Positions 40,820 to 50,740 are shown, counted from the first letter of the stretch. The stretch is DNA of 64,000 nucleotides from Oscillospiraceae bacterium (GCA_015067665.1 SVLZ01000004.1:1-64000); one strand, 5' to 3'. Notes: generated by a model not told the origin, from the letters alone. Numbers and translations: made by a program.

Positions 40820-42877
40820 ATGTGTTATGCTTTGAAATACGGAATCTGGAATGTGGCGAAGATTGAAGCGGAAAATGTAAATGCGTTGGTACGTGCCGGC
40901 TATGCACCTCTGACAGCAATGGTGCTGTCCTCCAGAGGTATTGTTGACGAGAAACAGGCGCAACAGTATTTGGGCTGCGGAGATTTTCTGCCGGACCCCT
41001 TTTTGCTGACGGATATGGTGCCGGCGGTGGAGCGACTCCGCGCAGCCATTGCCTGCGGTCAGCGAATCGCGGTGTTTGGCGATTATGATGTGGATGGCAT
41101 TACCGCTACCTGCTTGCTTACGGATTTTCTCCGGGAACAGGGCGCGGACTGCGTGCCTTATATTCCTGCGCGCCTGGAAGAGGGCTATGGTCTCAACAGC
41201 TTGGCAATTAACCAGCTTGCCCAACACGGTGTGAAGCTGATCGTTACGGTGGACTGCGGTATTACTGCCGTGGAGGAGGCATTTCTGTGCCGGGAAAAGG
41301 GCATTGACCTGATTATTACCGACCATCACGAATGTAAAGAAACGCTGCCGGATGCAGTGGCGGTTATTGATCCGCACCGACCGGACGGCGGCTATCCCCA
41401 TAAGAATCTGTCCGGTGTCGGTGTGGCATTTAAGCTGGCGGCTGCCCTCTGCGGCAATCAGCGGCAGGTGCTGGAAAAATACAGTGATTTGGTCTGCCTT
41501 GGCACTGTAGCGGATGTAATGCTGCTGCAAGGTGAAAACCGCCGTTTTGTAATAGAAGGGCTTATGCAAATGAAGACGGCACCGCGGACAGGTATTGCTG
41601 CGCTGATGAAGGCCTGCGGCTGCAATGGGCAGGATCTGAGCGCTTCTTCCGTGGGATATGTATTGGCTCCGCGGATCAATGCGGCAGGCAGAATGGGTGA
41701 GATCCATTTGGCTGTTGAACTTTTTCTCACAAAAGATAAGCGCCAGGCGGAGGCTTTGGCGTCCGGCCTTTGCGAACTAAATCGCCAGCGGCAGATTGTG
41801 GAAACTACCATTTATGAGCAGGCGATCGAAATGCTCCCGGCTGAAAAACTGCCGGAAGCCGTGGTGTTGGCGGACGATACTTGGCATCAGGGTGTTGTGG
41901 GCATCGTTGCCAGCAGAATTGCAGAGGAATGCTGCTGTCCTGCGGTGCTGATTTGCTTGGATGGAGAACACGGCAAGGCCAGCTCCCGGAGCTACGGCGG
42001 CTTTAACCTCTTTGCCGCGCTGAAAGAAAATGCCCATTTACTGGAAAGCTATGGCGGTCACGAATTGGCGGCCGGCTTTACGATCCTTCGTGAAAAGATC
42101 GGGGCGTTCCGCGAGGCGCTGTGCGCAACAGCTGAGCGCTATTATGCAGAAGCGGGAGAAGCGACTGCGCTGAGCGGTGACTGCGTGATCACACCGGAGC
42201 TTTTAACCATTTCCAATATTGATGCCCTGAAGGTTTTGGAGCCTTGCGGTTCCGGCTGCCCCAAACCGCTGTTTGTGATGGAGAATCTGACAGTGGAACG
42301 AATCAGTCAGGTGGGTAGCGGCAAGCATATGCGCCTGCGGGTCAGAAGCGGTCGGTATAGCTTCCAAGCAATCTATTTTTCCGCTACTGCAGAAACGGCT
42401 TGTATTTGCCCCGGTGAAACGGTGGATATTGCCTTTACTGCCCAGGTTAACGAATACCGGGGTGAGCGTTCTGTACAGATGAATGTGGTGGATATCCGCC
42501 CCAGCTGTAAGGCAGAGTGCCCGTCACAAACAGACAGTTACCGTGCGCTGTGTAACGGCACACTTACCGCCGCAGACGCAGAAAAGCTGCTGCCTGAACG
42601 GGAGACCCAAGGCCTTATTTGGCGGTATCTGGCAGCCCATAAAGGTCTCATTAAGGAAACCCCGATGAGCCTTTGCCGGAAGATCGTTCGTTGGTCCGGC
42701 AAATCGCTGAGCTTGCAAAAGCTGCTGGTCACCTTGGATATTTTTGCAGATGTGGGTTTACTTACCCGAAATCGGCAGCATAAGTACATTCTGCTTCAGG
42801 CGAATTCCGTTGCAGAAAAAACAGACCTGAATTTGAGTCCCACGATGCAGCGCCTGCTGCGTGCGAAAGAGAGTTGA
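40820..42877 (+). CDS. recJ: Single-stranded-DNA exonuclease RecJ
   Basis: 685 residues. DHH-family phosphoesterase: VFGDYDVDGITATC near residue 87 and IITDHHE near residue 170 are the metal-binding motifs; the DHHA1 domain has SYGGHELAAGF near residue 410; an OB-fold follows (about 460-560). Digests single-stranded DNA 5' to 3' in recombination and mismatch repair. Start choice is uncertain: ATG at 40820 or the TTG at 40832, since a stop codon lies just upstream and no AGGAGG is visible. It overlaps the relA start by four bases. Confidence 0.93.
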   Translation: MCYALKYGIWNVAKIEAENVNALVRAGYAPLTAMVLSSRGIVDEKQAQQYLGCGDFLPDPFLLTDMVPAVERLRAAIACGQRIAVFGDYDVDGITATCLLTDFLREQGADCVPYIPARLEEGYGLNSLAINQLAQHGVKLIVTVDCGITAVEEAFLCREKGIDLIITDHHECKETLPDAVAVIDPHRPDGGYPHKNLSGVGVAFKLAAALCGNQRQVLEKYSDLVCLGTVADVMLLQGENRRFVIEGLMQMKTAPRTGIAALMKACGCNGQDLSASSVGYVLAPRINAAGRMGEIHLAVELFLTKDKRQAEALASGLCELNRQRQIVETTIYEQAIEMLPAEKLPEAVVLADDTWHQGVVGIVASRIAEECCCPAVLICLDGEHGKASSRSYGGFNLFAALKENAHLLESYGGHELAAGFTILREKIGAFREALCATAERYYAEAGEATALSGDCVITPELLTISNIDALKVLEPCGSGCPKPLFVMENLTVERISQVGSGKHMRLRVRSGRYSFQAIYFSATAETACICPGETVDIAFTAQVNEYRGERSVQMNVVDIRPSCKAECPSQTDSYRALCNGTLTAADAEKLLPERETQGLIWRYLAAHKGLIKETPMSLCRKIVRWSGKSLSLQKLLVTLDIFADVGLLTRNRQHKYILLQANSVAEKTDLNLSPTMQRLLRAKES

Positions 42878-45063
42878 AACATACTGTGGAAACCTTTGAA
42901 AACCATTATGCGTCCCTATGTACTGCCATTGCCCGGCATATGCCCACGGCGGATATGGATCGCATTGACCGGGCAGTGGAATATGCCCGTGAAAAGCATA
43001 AAGACCAAAAGCGCAAGGATGGCTCGCCTTATGTGATTCACCCGCTGGCTGTAGCGGAAATTGTAGCGGAATTAGGCCTTGATGAAGAAGCCCTTTTGGG
43101 CGCGTTGCTTCACGACTGCATTGAGGATACCGATGCATCCTATGATGAGATCGTTAAGCTTTTTGGCAGGACTTGTGCAGAACTGGTGGAGGGCGTTACC
43201 AAGCTGACCCGCGCGAACTTTACCAGCAGTGAGCAAGCACAGATGGAAAACCTGCGCAAGATGTTTATGGCAATGTCTAAGGACATCCGGGTAGTGCTGA
43301 TCAAGATTTCTGACCGGCTCCACAATATGCGTACGATGCAGTACCAGTCTCCCGCAAAACAGCTGATCAAATGTCGGGAGACGATGGACATCTATGCGCC
43401 GCTGGCTTACCGCCTTGGTATGCAGAAGATCAAGTGGGAGCTGGAGGACATTGCCCTTCGGTATATTGATCCTGCTGCCTATCAGGACATTATGGATCAT
43501 TTGCAGGCCCATAAGGAAAAAGACGAGGCCTTTATGCGGGCCATTCAGGAAAAAATCCGTTTACGTCTGGCAGAGGTGGGAATCCACAACTCTACCTATG
43601 GGCGAATTAAGCACGTCTATTCCATCTATCGGAAGATGAACGCCCAGGATAAGACTATGGACGAGCTGTATGACATTTATGCGTTCCGGGTAGTGGTGGA
43701 TTCCATTCCTGACTGCTATAACGTGCTGGGACATATCCACGACCTGTTTAATCTGGTGCCCGGTCGCTTTAAGGACTATATTTCTACCCCAAAGCCGAAT
43801 ATGTACCAGAGCTTGCATACGACTGTCATCGGTGTACAGGGTATTCCTTTTGAGGTGCAGATCCGTACTTGGGAAATGCACGAAACTGCGGAGTACGGTG
43901 TTGCCGCCCACTGGAAGTATAAGCAGGGCGGAGGAGATGAGAAGGACTTCGAATGGATTCGGAGACTCCTGGAGAGTCAGCAGGATACAGATGCTGAGGA
44001 CTACGTCAGTTCCTTTAAGATCGATATGTTTGACGATGAGGTCTTCGTCTTTACCCCCAAGGGTAAGATCGTATCTCTGCCTGCCGGCTCCACACCTATT
44101 GACTTTGCTTACTTTATCCACTCCGGTGTTGGTAACGCCATGGTAGGCGCAAAGGTCAATAATCGAATCAGTAACATTGATACAACGCTGAAAAATGGCG
44201 ATGTTGTAGAAATCATCACATCGAAAACTGCCAAGGGTCCCAGCCGTGACTGGCTGAATGTTTGCCAGTCCAATCAGGCGCGGACGAAAATCAAGCAGTG
44301 GTTTAAGAAGGAAAAGCGGGAAGAAAATATCGCCCACGGACGCAGCAGCTTTGAAGCAGAAATGCGTCGCCTGATGCTGCCCCTTTCTGCCCTAACCGAC
44401 GCGGAGCTGGAGCAGACGCTTCTGAAAAAACTGGCATTTGATTCTTGGGATGATATGTATGCGGCTATCGGTTACGGTGGACTTACTGCCACAAAAGCGG
44501 TTGGGCGGATTCGTGACGATATTAACCGCGCTTCCCGTCCTCAGCCGGAGCGAACCGGTCCGCTGCGCCTTACTCCGGAGAACGAAAATGCCAAGCACAG
44601 CCGTCACAGCGCAGGTGGTGTTATTGTGGAGGATATTGAGTCGTGCATGATCAAATTCTCCAAGTGCTGCACACCGGTGCCCGGTGACTCCATTATCGGC
44701 TTCATTACCCGTGGTTTTGGTGTTTCTGTCCACCGGATAGATTGCCCCAATACCGCAAACCGCAACAATCCGGAAACGGCTGCCCGCTGGGTGCCTGTCC
44801 GCTGGGCAAATCAAGAGGCACAGCCTTTCGATACTACCTTGGAGCTGGACTGCATTACCCGTGATGGCCTGCTTTTGGACGTGGCGACCACAATGACGGC
44901 TGCCCGAGTCCGTGTGAAGGAACTGAACGGCAAGGACCTGCCCGGTGGACATAGTGTCTTTACGGTGCGGTTTGAGGTCAAGAATGTAGCGGAATTAGAA
45001 GCAATTCGCAATAAACTGCTGAACATCCCGGATGTGATCGGTTCCCGCCGGGGTCAGAATTGA
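42874..45063 (+). CDS. relA: Bifunctional (p)ppGpp synthetase/hydrolase RelA/SpoT (Rel)
   Basis: 729 residues, full length. The HD hydrolase domain (KDGSPYVIHPLAVAEI, then LLHDCIEDTD) lies at about residues 30-200 and the synthetase domain at about 230-350 (FKDYISTPKPNMYQSLHTTV). A TGS domain follows at about 388-450 (VFTPKGKIVSLPAGSTPIDF), then a helical region with a zinc-finger-like CCTPVPGD stretch, and a C-terminal ACT domain. It makes and degrades the stringent-response alarmone. It begins with TTG overlapping the recJ stop, behind a GAAAGAGAG site. Confidence 0.95.
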   Translation: MKHTVETFENHYASLCTAIARHMPTADMDRIDRAVEYAREKHKDQKRKDGSPYVIHPLAVAEIVAELGLDEEALLGALLHDCIEDTDASYDEIVKLFGRTCAELVEGVTKLTRANFTSSEQAQMENLRKMFMAMSKDIRVVLIKISDRLHNMRTMQYQSPAKQLIKCRETMDIYAPLAYRLGMQKIKWELEDIALRYIDPAAYQDIMDHLQAHKEKDEAFMRAIQEKIRLRLAEVGIHNSTYGRIKHVYSIYRKMNAQDKTMDELYDIYAFRVVVDSIPDCYNVLGHIHDLFNLVPGRFKDYISTPKPNMYQSLHTTVIGVQGIPFEVQIRTWEMHETAEYGVAAHWKYKQGGGDEKDFEWIRRLLESQQDTDAEDYVSSFKIDMFDDEVFVFTPKGKIVSLPAGSTPIDFAYFIHSGVGNAMVGAKVNNRISNIDTTLKNGDVVEIITSKTAKGPSRDWLNVCQSNQARTKIKQWFKKEKREENIAHGRSSFEAEMRRLMLPLSALTDAELEQTLLKKLAFDSWDDMYAAIGYGGLTATKAVGRIRDDINRASRPQPERTGPLRLTPENENAKHSRHSAGGVIVEDIESCMIKFSKCCTPVPGDSIIGFITRGFGVSVHRIDCPNTANRNNPETAARWVPVRWANQEAQPFDTTLELDCITRDGLLLDVATTMTAARVRVKELNGKDLPGGHSVFTVRFEVKNVAELEAIRNKLLNIPDVIGSRRGQN

Positions 45064-45073
45064 GAGGACTGTT

Positions 45074-45544
45074 ATGCGCGCTGTACTGACAAGAGTAAAA
45101 TCTGCCTCCGTCACCATTGACGGAAAGGTGGTTGGGGAAATCTCTAAGGGCTTTTTGATTCTCTTGGGTGTTGGCCCGGAGGATAACGAGGAAAAATGCC
45201 GGTATTTGGCAGAAAAAGCCCTCTCTCTTCGGATTTTTGAAGATGAAAACGGTAAAATGAATCTGAGCCTTTCTGATGTGGGCGGGCAGGTACTGGTCGT
45301 GAGCCAGTTTACGCTCTACGGCAATTGCCGCAAGGGTCGTCGCCCCAGCTTTACGGAGGCTGCAGGCCCGGAGCTGGGCAACCGTTTGTATGAAAAATTC
45401 CTCGCAGACTGCACCGACTTGGGTTATGTACCCCAGCACGGCGTTTTCGGTGCGGATATGCAGGTCGCCTCGATCAATGACGGCCCGGTGACCTTGATTT
45501 TGGACACGGATGTGCTTTTGGACACACCCCGCAGGAAGGGATAA
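45074..45544 (+). CDS. dtd: D-aminoacyl-tRNA deacylase Dtd
   Basis: 156 residues. LVVSQFTLYGNCRKGRRPSF and the C-terminal INDGPVTLILDT (GPVT active-site motif) identify the family. Removes D-amino acids from mischarged tRNA. GAGAGGACTG precedes the start. It lies ten bases after relA, a common clostridial order. Confidence 0.95.
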   Translation: MRAVLTRVKSASVTIDGKVVGEISKGFLILLGVGPEDNEEKCRYLAEKALSLRIFEDENGKMNLSLSDVGGQVLVVSQFTLYGNCRKGRRPSFTEAAGPELGNRLYEKFLADCTDLGYVPQHGVFGADMQVASINDGPVTLILDTDVLLDTPRRKG

Positions 45545-45545
45545 T

Positions 45546-46124
45546 ATGGAGATACTTGCAATATCGGTAGGGTCTTACCAAACCAACTGCTATATTGTTT
45601 GGCAGGCGGACAGGGAGGACTGTGTGCTTATTGACCCCGGTGACCAGCCGAAGAAAATACTGGAAGCTGTAGAGCAGCAGGGAAGGCGAATTGCCGCCAT
45701 TTTGCTGACCCACGGTCACTTTGACCACGTGGGTGCCGTGCGGAAGATTGCGGAAAAAGCCGATTGCCCGGTCTATCTCCACCCGGCAGAGAAGAAATTG
45801 CCCTTTTTTATGACTGCCGGACCCCTCTATAGTACCGATGGCTACGAAAACACCCTTTCTGCAGCCGGACTGGAGTTTACCGTTCTCCACACACCGGGAC
45901 ATACTCCCGGCTCGGTGTGCCTAATTTGCGGAGATGTAATTTTTTCGGGAGACACCCTTTTTGCCGGCTCCTGCGGCAGAACGGATTTCCCCGGCAGTGA
46001 CCCGAAGGAAATGGTTTTGTCGCTGAAAAAGCTCAGGGAGCTTCCGGGCGACTATCGGGTATTTCCGGGTCACGCAGAGAATACAAAACTATCCTATGAG
46101 AGAGAAAATAACCCCTATATGTGA
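45546..46124 (+). CDS. MBL-fold hydrolase (YcbL/glyoxalase-II-like)
   Basis: 192 residues from the ATG at 45546. ILLTHGHFDHVGAV is the metallo-beta-lactamase metal motif, HTPGHTPGSVCLICG the next histidine, FSGDTLFAGSCGRTDFPG the bridging Asp, and FPGHAENTKL the last histidine. This matches the glyoxalase II-like YcbL group, whose physiological substrate is unclear. The relA-dtd-MBL-hemZ order is typical for Clostridia. Confidence 0.9.
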   Translation: MEILAISVGSYQTNCYIVWQADREDCVLIDPGDQPKKILEAVEQQGRRIAAILLTHGHFDHVGAVRKIAEKADCPVYLHPAEKKLPFFMTAGPLYSTDGYENTLSAAGLEFTVLHTPGHTPGSVCLICGDVIFSGDTLFAGSCGRTDFPGSDPKEMVLSLKKLRELPGDYRVFPGHAENTKLSYERENNPYM

Positions 46125-46136
46125 GGTTAAATCATT

Positions 46137-46250
46137 CGTTGTCATTGCGAATCAGTGACAGATGTCACTGGTGTGGCAATCTAAAAATATAAGCCTATAG
46201 ATTCCCGCGCCAGTTTGCGAACCGGCTCGGAATGACAGTACAAATGCGAG
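46137..46250. repeat. Imperfect inverted-repeat element (TCATTGCGA...GGAATGACA type)
   Basis: Begins GTTGTCATTGCGAATCAGTG and ends CGGCTCGGAATGACAG. The ends are inverted relatives of each other, and GTGACAGATGTCAC inside forms a further palindrome. This type of dispersed intergenic element is familiar from many bacterial genomes. Only one copy is in the window, filling the gap between the MBL gene and hemZ. Confidence 0.6.
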
Positions 46251-46257
46251 GAAGATT

Positions 46258-47688
46258 ATGAAATTAGAGCTGGTTGGCCATACAGAAGAATATGCAGTTT
46301 CTCAGCTGCAAATGGCGCTGTTTCCCGGTATGACGGAGGGACAGGCCGTCTCCCGTCTGTATAGAGGGGAGAAATGGCTGACAGCTGTAACGGAAATCTG
46401 TATAGGAGAAAAGAAAACCCGTGCGGTGAAGAAAATGCAGGCGGAAAAAGAAGATGTTCGTATGCGCCGCCGCATTTTACAGCAGAGCTTTTATAATGCG
46501 GCGCTGCCCCATTTGCCGGAAGCGCCTGCCTGGGGCGCCCTTTCCGGTGTTCGCCCCACGAAAATCACCACAAAGCACCTGCTGGAGGGCGGCACACCCA
46601 AAAGCGCTGACCGCCTTTTGCGGGATACCTATTATGTAAGTGATGCCCGGCGGAAATTAGCGCTTGATTGCTCCTTTTCCACGGTAGCAGCTGTGGAAAA
46701 GATGGGAGATAAGGATGTGTCCCTTTATGTGGGCATTCCTTTTTGCCCCACCCGTTGTACGTACTGCAGCTTTGTCAGCCGTACAGTAGGGAAGAACCTG
46801 TCCCTTTTAGACCCCTATCTGGAGGCACTGCTTACAGAGCTTTCCCATACTGGAAAGCTGCTCAGGGACTCCGGACACACAGTGCGCACCATCTATATCG
46901 GTGGCGGTACGCCCACAACGCTTTCAGCTACCCAAATGGAGCGATTAATGGGCGGTATTTCCCACAATATAGACTTAAGCCGCTGTATAGAGTTTACAGT
47001 AGAGGGCGGACGACCTGATACCTTGGATGAAGAGAAGCTTCGTACGATCTACCGCTGCGGTGCAGACCGCATCAGTATCAATCCCCAGACAATGGAGGAT
47101 CACGTCCTTCGCGCCTGCGGCAGACCCCACACGGCAGATGACGTGGAAAAAGCCTATCATATGGCTGTGGATGCCGGCTTTGCGGCAATCAATATGGACC
47201 TGATCGCAGGTCTTCCGGAGGATAGCTACGATGGCTTCTGCAGGTCGCTGGACCGCGTAGCTGCCTTGGAACCTGCAAATATTACGGTACACACCCTGGC
47301 ACTGAAAAAGGGTGCAGACCTCTTTGAGAAGCGCGGAGCACTGCCCGGCTATGAGGAGGTTTCGCAAATGGTAGCTTATGCCAACGATCAGCTTGCAGCG
47401 CGCACCTACAAGCCCTACTATCTCTATCGGCAGAAATATATGTCGGGCAGCTTTGAAAATGTAGGATGGAGTAAAGATGGGCAGGACTGCCTGTATAATA
47501 TATATATGATGGAAGAGCTTCACCCCATCCTGTCTTTGGGCGGCGGTGGTATGAATAAGGTGAATTTGCCGGGGGGTGCCCTGCAACGCTTCCATAACCC
47601 CAAATTCCCGGAGCAGTATATCGGGCAGTTAGACGATGTACTGCGTCAAAAAGAAGAACTGTTTGCCCTGATGAAAGGAAGTGTTTGA
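46258..47688 (+). CDS. hemZ: Oxygen-independent coproporphyrinogen III oxidase-like HemZ (radical SAM)
   Basis: 476 residues. YVGIPFCPTRCTYCSFVSR near residue 157 carries the radical SAM CxxxCxxC cluster ligands; IYIGGGTPTTLS and LIAGLPEDSY are the SAM-binding motifs. The long N-terminal extension (about 150 residues) is typical of HemZ rather than HemN. Oxidative decarboxylation of coproporphyrinogen is the expected activity, though some family members have other roles. AGGAAG precedes the start and the gene abuts the amidohydrolase gene with no gap. Confidence 0.9.
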   Translation: MKLELVGHTEEYAVSQLQMALFPGMTEGQAVSRLYRGEKWLTAVTEICIGEKKTRAVKKMQAEKEDVRMRRRILQQSFYNAALPHLPEAPAWGALSGVRPTKITTKHLLEGGTPKSADRLLRDTYYVSDARRKLALDCSFSTVAAVEKMGDKDVSLYVGIPFCPTRCTYCSFVSRTVGKNLSLLDPYLEALLTELSHTGKLLRDSGHTVRTIYIGGGTPTTLSATQMERLMGGISHNIDLSRCIEFTVEGGRPDTLDEEKLRTIYRCGADRISINPQTMEDHVLRACGRPHTADDVEKAYHMAVDAGFAAINMDLIAGLPEDSYDGFCRSLDRVAALEPANITVHTLALKKGADLFEKRGALPGYEEVSQMVAYANDQLAARTYKPYYLYRQKYMSGSFENVGWSKDGQDCLYNIYMMEELHPILSLGGGGMNKVNLPGGALQRFHNPKFPEQYIGQLDDVLRQKEELFALMKGSV

Positions 47689-49005
47689 GTGGATACGCTG
47701 ATTTCCAATGTAACCACCGTGACAATGAATGAAAAGATGGAGGTGCTCTTTGGCAGCTTCATCGGTATCTCAGCCGGAAAAATCACCTACATAGGGTCTT
47801 CTGCCCCGGAGGAAGCTCCGGAGAGGATCATTGACGGCACCGGAATGGTTGCGATCCCCGGCCTTGTGAATGCCCATACCCATTTGGCAACCACCGCTCT
47901 GCGCAGCTTTTTAGACGATGCAGAAAACAAGGAAGCACTCTTGCAGCTGCTCCAAAAGGAAGCAAAAATGGACAGCAAAGCGGCCAAAGCTTCCGCACTT
48001 CTTGGCATTGCAGAGTGTCTGCGGTTTGGAATCACCTCGGTATCAGATCTTTACTATTTCCCGGCGGCCACTGCGGAAGCTGCGGCAGAAGCAGGCATCA
48101 AGGCAAATGTGGCGCTGTCTGCTAACCGATTTATTGACGAAAATGAAGAATTTGACTTTGAGACTGACGAGCAATGTCAGGAGATTTGCCGTGTTGTTGA
48201 TAAGTGGCACGGCTACGATGGCGGCAGAATAACGGTCGACTGCGGTATCCACAGTGAATATACCAGTAACTATAAGCTTTGGGAAGCGCTGGGCGCTTAC
48301 GCACTGGATACAGGTCTGCGGATGCAGCTGCATCTTGCCGAAACAGAGGAAGAAGGGGAGTCCTGCTTGGATCGCACCGGCCTTTCACAGGCAGAGCTTC
48401 TTTCTGCCCATCGGCTCTTTACTGTTCCCGCTACCGCGACCGGCTGTGTAGCTATGACGGAGGCAGACCGCAAGATCTTAGGCAAAAAGGGTGTTTCCGC
48501 AGTGGCAACGCCCATCGCCTACGGTAAAATGGGGCATCCCACCACCCCCATTGCTGACTGCGTCAAGGCGGGGATGAATGTGGCGCTGGGTACCGGCGGC
48601 GCGGTGGAGTGCGGAAATTTGGATATGTTCGAAGTGATGCGGCAGACCGCAATGACTGCCCGTACTGCCGGAGGCGATGCTGCTGGGATGCCGGCTCCCG
48701 CGGTGCTGATGATGGCAACGGTCTGTGGCGCAAGAGCCCAAGGCCGTGCGGAAAACACCGGTATGCTGAAAGAGGGAATGGATGCGGACATTGTACTTGT
48801 GGACTATTCCGCACCGCACTTGATGCCTTGCCACAATGTGCTTTCGTCTCTTGTTTTTTCTGCTAAGGGCGGCGATGTGGCGCTTACGATGGTCCGTGGC
48901 AAAGTTCTCTATCAGAACGGTCAATTTCCTACCATCGATCTCGGCAGCGTTGTACAGACCCTTACAGAATATGCCATTCCCACGCTATTCCGGGAAGCGG
49001 AATAA
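47689..49005 (+). CDS. MtaD-like amidohydrolase with missing metal/catalytic residues
   Basis: 438 residues, GTG start directly after the hemZ stop with AAGGAAG upstream. VNAHTHLATTALR near residue 61 keeps the two metal-binding histidines and LQLHLAETEEE near 208 the third. In MtaD/SsnA-type deaminases the loop AHCVHL supplies a catalytic histidine and the GTDG motif the metal-bound Asp. Here the corresponding sequences read TATGCVAMTEAD (no histidine) and LGTGGAVECGN (Gly in place of Asp). Either the enzyme has lost the usual deaminase activity, or it uses other residues. Normal members deaminate methylthioadenosine, S-adenosylhomocysteine or guanine-like substrates. Family call is good; activity is doubtful. 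Confidence 0.8.
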   Translation: MDTLISNVTTVTMNEKMEVLFGSFIGISAGKITYIGSSAPEEAPERIIDGTGMVAIPGLVNAHTHLATTALRSFLDDAENKEALLQLLQKEAKMDSKAAKASALLGIAECLRFGITSVSDLYYFPAATAEAAAEAGIKANVALSANRFIDENEEFDFETDEQCQEICRVVDKWHGYDGGRITVDCGIHSEYTSNYKLWEALGAYALDTGLRMQLHLAETEEEGESCLDRTGLSQAELLSAHRLFTVPATATGCVAMTEADRKILGKKGVSAVATPIAYGKMGHPTTPIADCVKAGMNVALGTGGAVECGNLDMFEVMRQTAMTARTAGGDAAGMPAPAVLMMATVCGARAQGRAENTGMLKEGMDADIVLVDYSAPHLMPCHNVLSSLVFSAKGGDVALTMVRGKVLYQNGQFPTIDLGSVVQTLTEYAIPTLFREAE

Positions 49006-49017
49006 AGGGGGACAAAA

Positions 49018-50703
49018 ATGGAAAAGAATAACAATAAGCAGAGCTTCCTCCACGGCGCGGCGCTGCTTGCCATTGCGGTGGCAGTAGTAAAGGTCATCGG
49101 TGCGCTGTATAAAATTCCCCTAAAGGGTATCATCGGTGACCAAGGCTATGGCTACTTTACCACGGCTTACGATATTTACTCTGTGCTGCTGATGATCTCC
49201 ACAGCAGGTCTGCCCATTGCAACCAGCCGTCTTATCAGTGAAGCCAATTCCTTGGGACATTACAATCAGGTTCGCAAGATCTACCAGACCTCACGGACAG
49301 TGTTTTTATGCCTCGGCATTTTTAGTACCTTAGTTATGGTGCTGGGCTGCCATTGGCTGGCAAATGTGATGGAGCAGCCCGATGCATGGGCGGCGATTTT
49401 GTGCCTTGCGCCCTGTGCGCTCTTTATGGGCATTATGTCTCCCAGCCGCGGCTTCTTCCAAGGACAAGGCAATATGCGCCCCACTTCCCGGTCGCAGATG
49501 CTGGAGGCGGTTATTAAGCTGGTTGTTGGGTTAGCTTTGGCATTTTGCATTATGCAGATCACCCGGAAGGTCCATTTGGCGGCTGCCGGTGCGATTTTGG
49601 GCGTGACGGTCAGCTGTGCCGTATCGGCAGCTTACCTTATGACAAAGCTCCAAAAGGCCTATAAGGTACTGCCGGAGAGCGGAGAACCCCCGGAAACCTT
49701 TGCGAAAACTGCTAAGGAGCTCCTAAAGGTCGCTGTTCCCATTACCATTGGTTCGGCGGGCTTGCAGCTGCTGACGGTGGTGGAAACCGGACTATATATG
49801 GATCGGATCGTGGAGCTTTTGGACACGAACCGCTATAGCGGTCCGCTTATTGATCTTCTTCGCCAGCAGGTGACCGAGGCATCTCCGGGACTGACAAATT
49901 CGCAGGTCAGCTCACAGGTCGCTGTTAACCTGAAGGGTATTTACAATTTTGCGCAGACGATTTTCAATATGCCCTGCGCATTCATCATTCCTATCGGCAC
50001 CAGCGTTATTCCTGCCATCACCGAGCATTTGACCCTCCGTCGGGATCAGCAGGTAAGAGCAACAGAGGAGTCCGCAGCCCGAATTACCGGACTGATCTCT
50101 ATGCCCTGTGCCGTGGGCCTTGTAATTCTTTCCGAGCCGGTTATGGCGCTGCTGGGCGGCTATACAGGACTAAAGCTGACCCTTGCCGGACAGTTGATGG
50201 CACTGCTGGGTTTCTGCATTTTTGCCTACACGGTCATTCAGTACACCAACGCGGTGCTGCAGTCTCACGGCTATGCCCACGTACCGGTGGTCAATATGCT
50301 GCTGTGCGGAGCCGTAAAGCTGGTAGCGGTTTATTTCCTTGCAGGAAATCCCAATATTGGCATTTTGGGTGTTCCGATGGGTACGATTCTTTGTTATACC
50401 TCTATTGCCCTTATGAATTTGGCATCTATCCGACGCTGCGTACCCCAAAAGCCAAAATTGGTGCGTAATTTGCTGCGGCCCATTCTTGCTTCTGCCGTTA
50501 TGGGCGCGGCGGTTTACGGTGCCCTTTGGTTGCTTCGGGATGTGCTGCACATCTCCAGCAGGATTATTCTCTGCGGGGGCCCTGTCTGCGTGGGCGTAGC
50601 GGTGTATCTTGTGATGGTAATTATAACCCGTACAATTACCAAGGAAGACTGTGCATTGCTGCCTAAAGGAGATAAAATTGCCAAAATTCTTCGCCTGAAA
50701 TAA
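49018..50703 (+). CDS. SpoVB/MurJ-family lipid flippase (MOP superfamily)
   Basis: 561 residues with about fourteen membrane segments. Opening GAALLAIAVAVVKVIGALYKIPL and LMISTAGLPIATSRLISE are typical of the SpoVB/YtgP/polysaccharide-biosynthesis group of Firmicutes flippases, which move lipid-linked cell-wall precursors across the membrane. AAAGGGGG precedes the start. Whether it acts in vegetative wall synthesis or in spore cortex formation cannot be decided here. Confidence 0.88.
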   Translation: MEKNNNKQSFLHGAALLAIAVAVVKVIGALYKIPLKGIIGDQGYGYFTTAYDIYSVLLMISTAGLPIATSRLISEANSLGHYNQVRKIYQTSRTVFLCLGIFSTLVMVLGCHWLANVMEQPDAWAAILCLAPCALFMGIMSPSRGFFQGQGNMRPTSRSQMLEAVIKLVVGLALAFCIMQITRKVHLAAAGAILGVTVSCAVSAAYLMTKLQKAYKVLPESGEPPETFAKTAKELLKVAVPITIGSAGLQLLTVVETGLYMDRIVELLDTNRYSGPLIDLLRQQVTEASPGLTNSQVSSQVAVNLKGIYNFAQTIFNMPCAFIIPIGTSVIPAITEHLTLRRDQQVRATEESAARITGLISMPCAVGLVILSEPVMALLGGYTGLKLTLAGQLMALLGFCIFAYTVIQYTNAVLQSHGYAHVPVVNMLLCGAVKLVAVYFLAGNPNIGILGVPMGTILCYTSIALMNLASIRRCVPQKPKLVRNLLRPILASAVMGAAVYGALWLLRDVLHISSRIILCGGPVCVGVAVYLVMVIITRTITKEDCALLPKGDKIAKILRLK

Positions 50704-50711
50704 AAAAAGCC

Positions 50712-50740
50712 TTGCAATTTACACAAAAATGTGGTAATTT
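50712..50740 (+). promoter_or_regulatory. Promoter of the hupB-rqcP unit
   Basis: TTGCAA, 17-base spacer, TAATTT, 42 bases upstream of the HU start. Confidence 0.6.
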
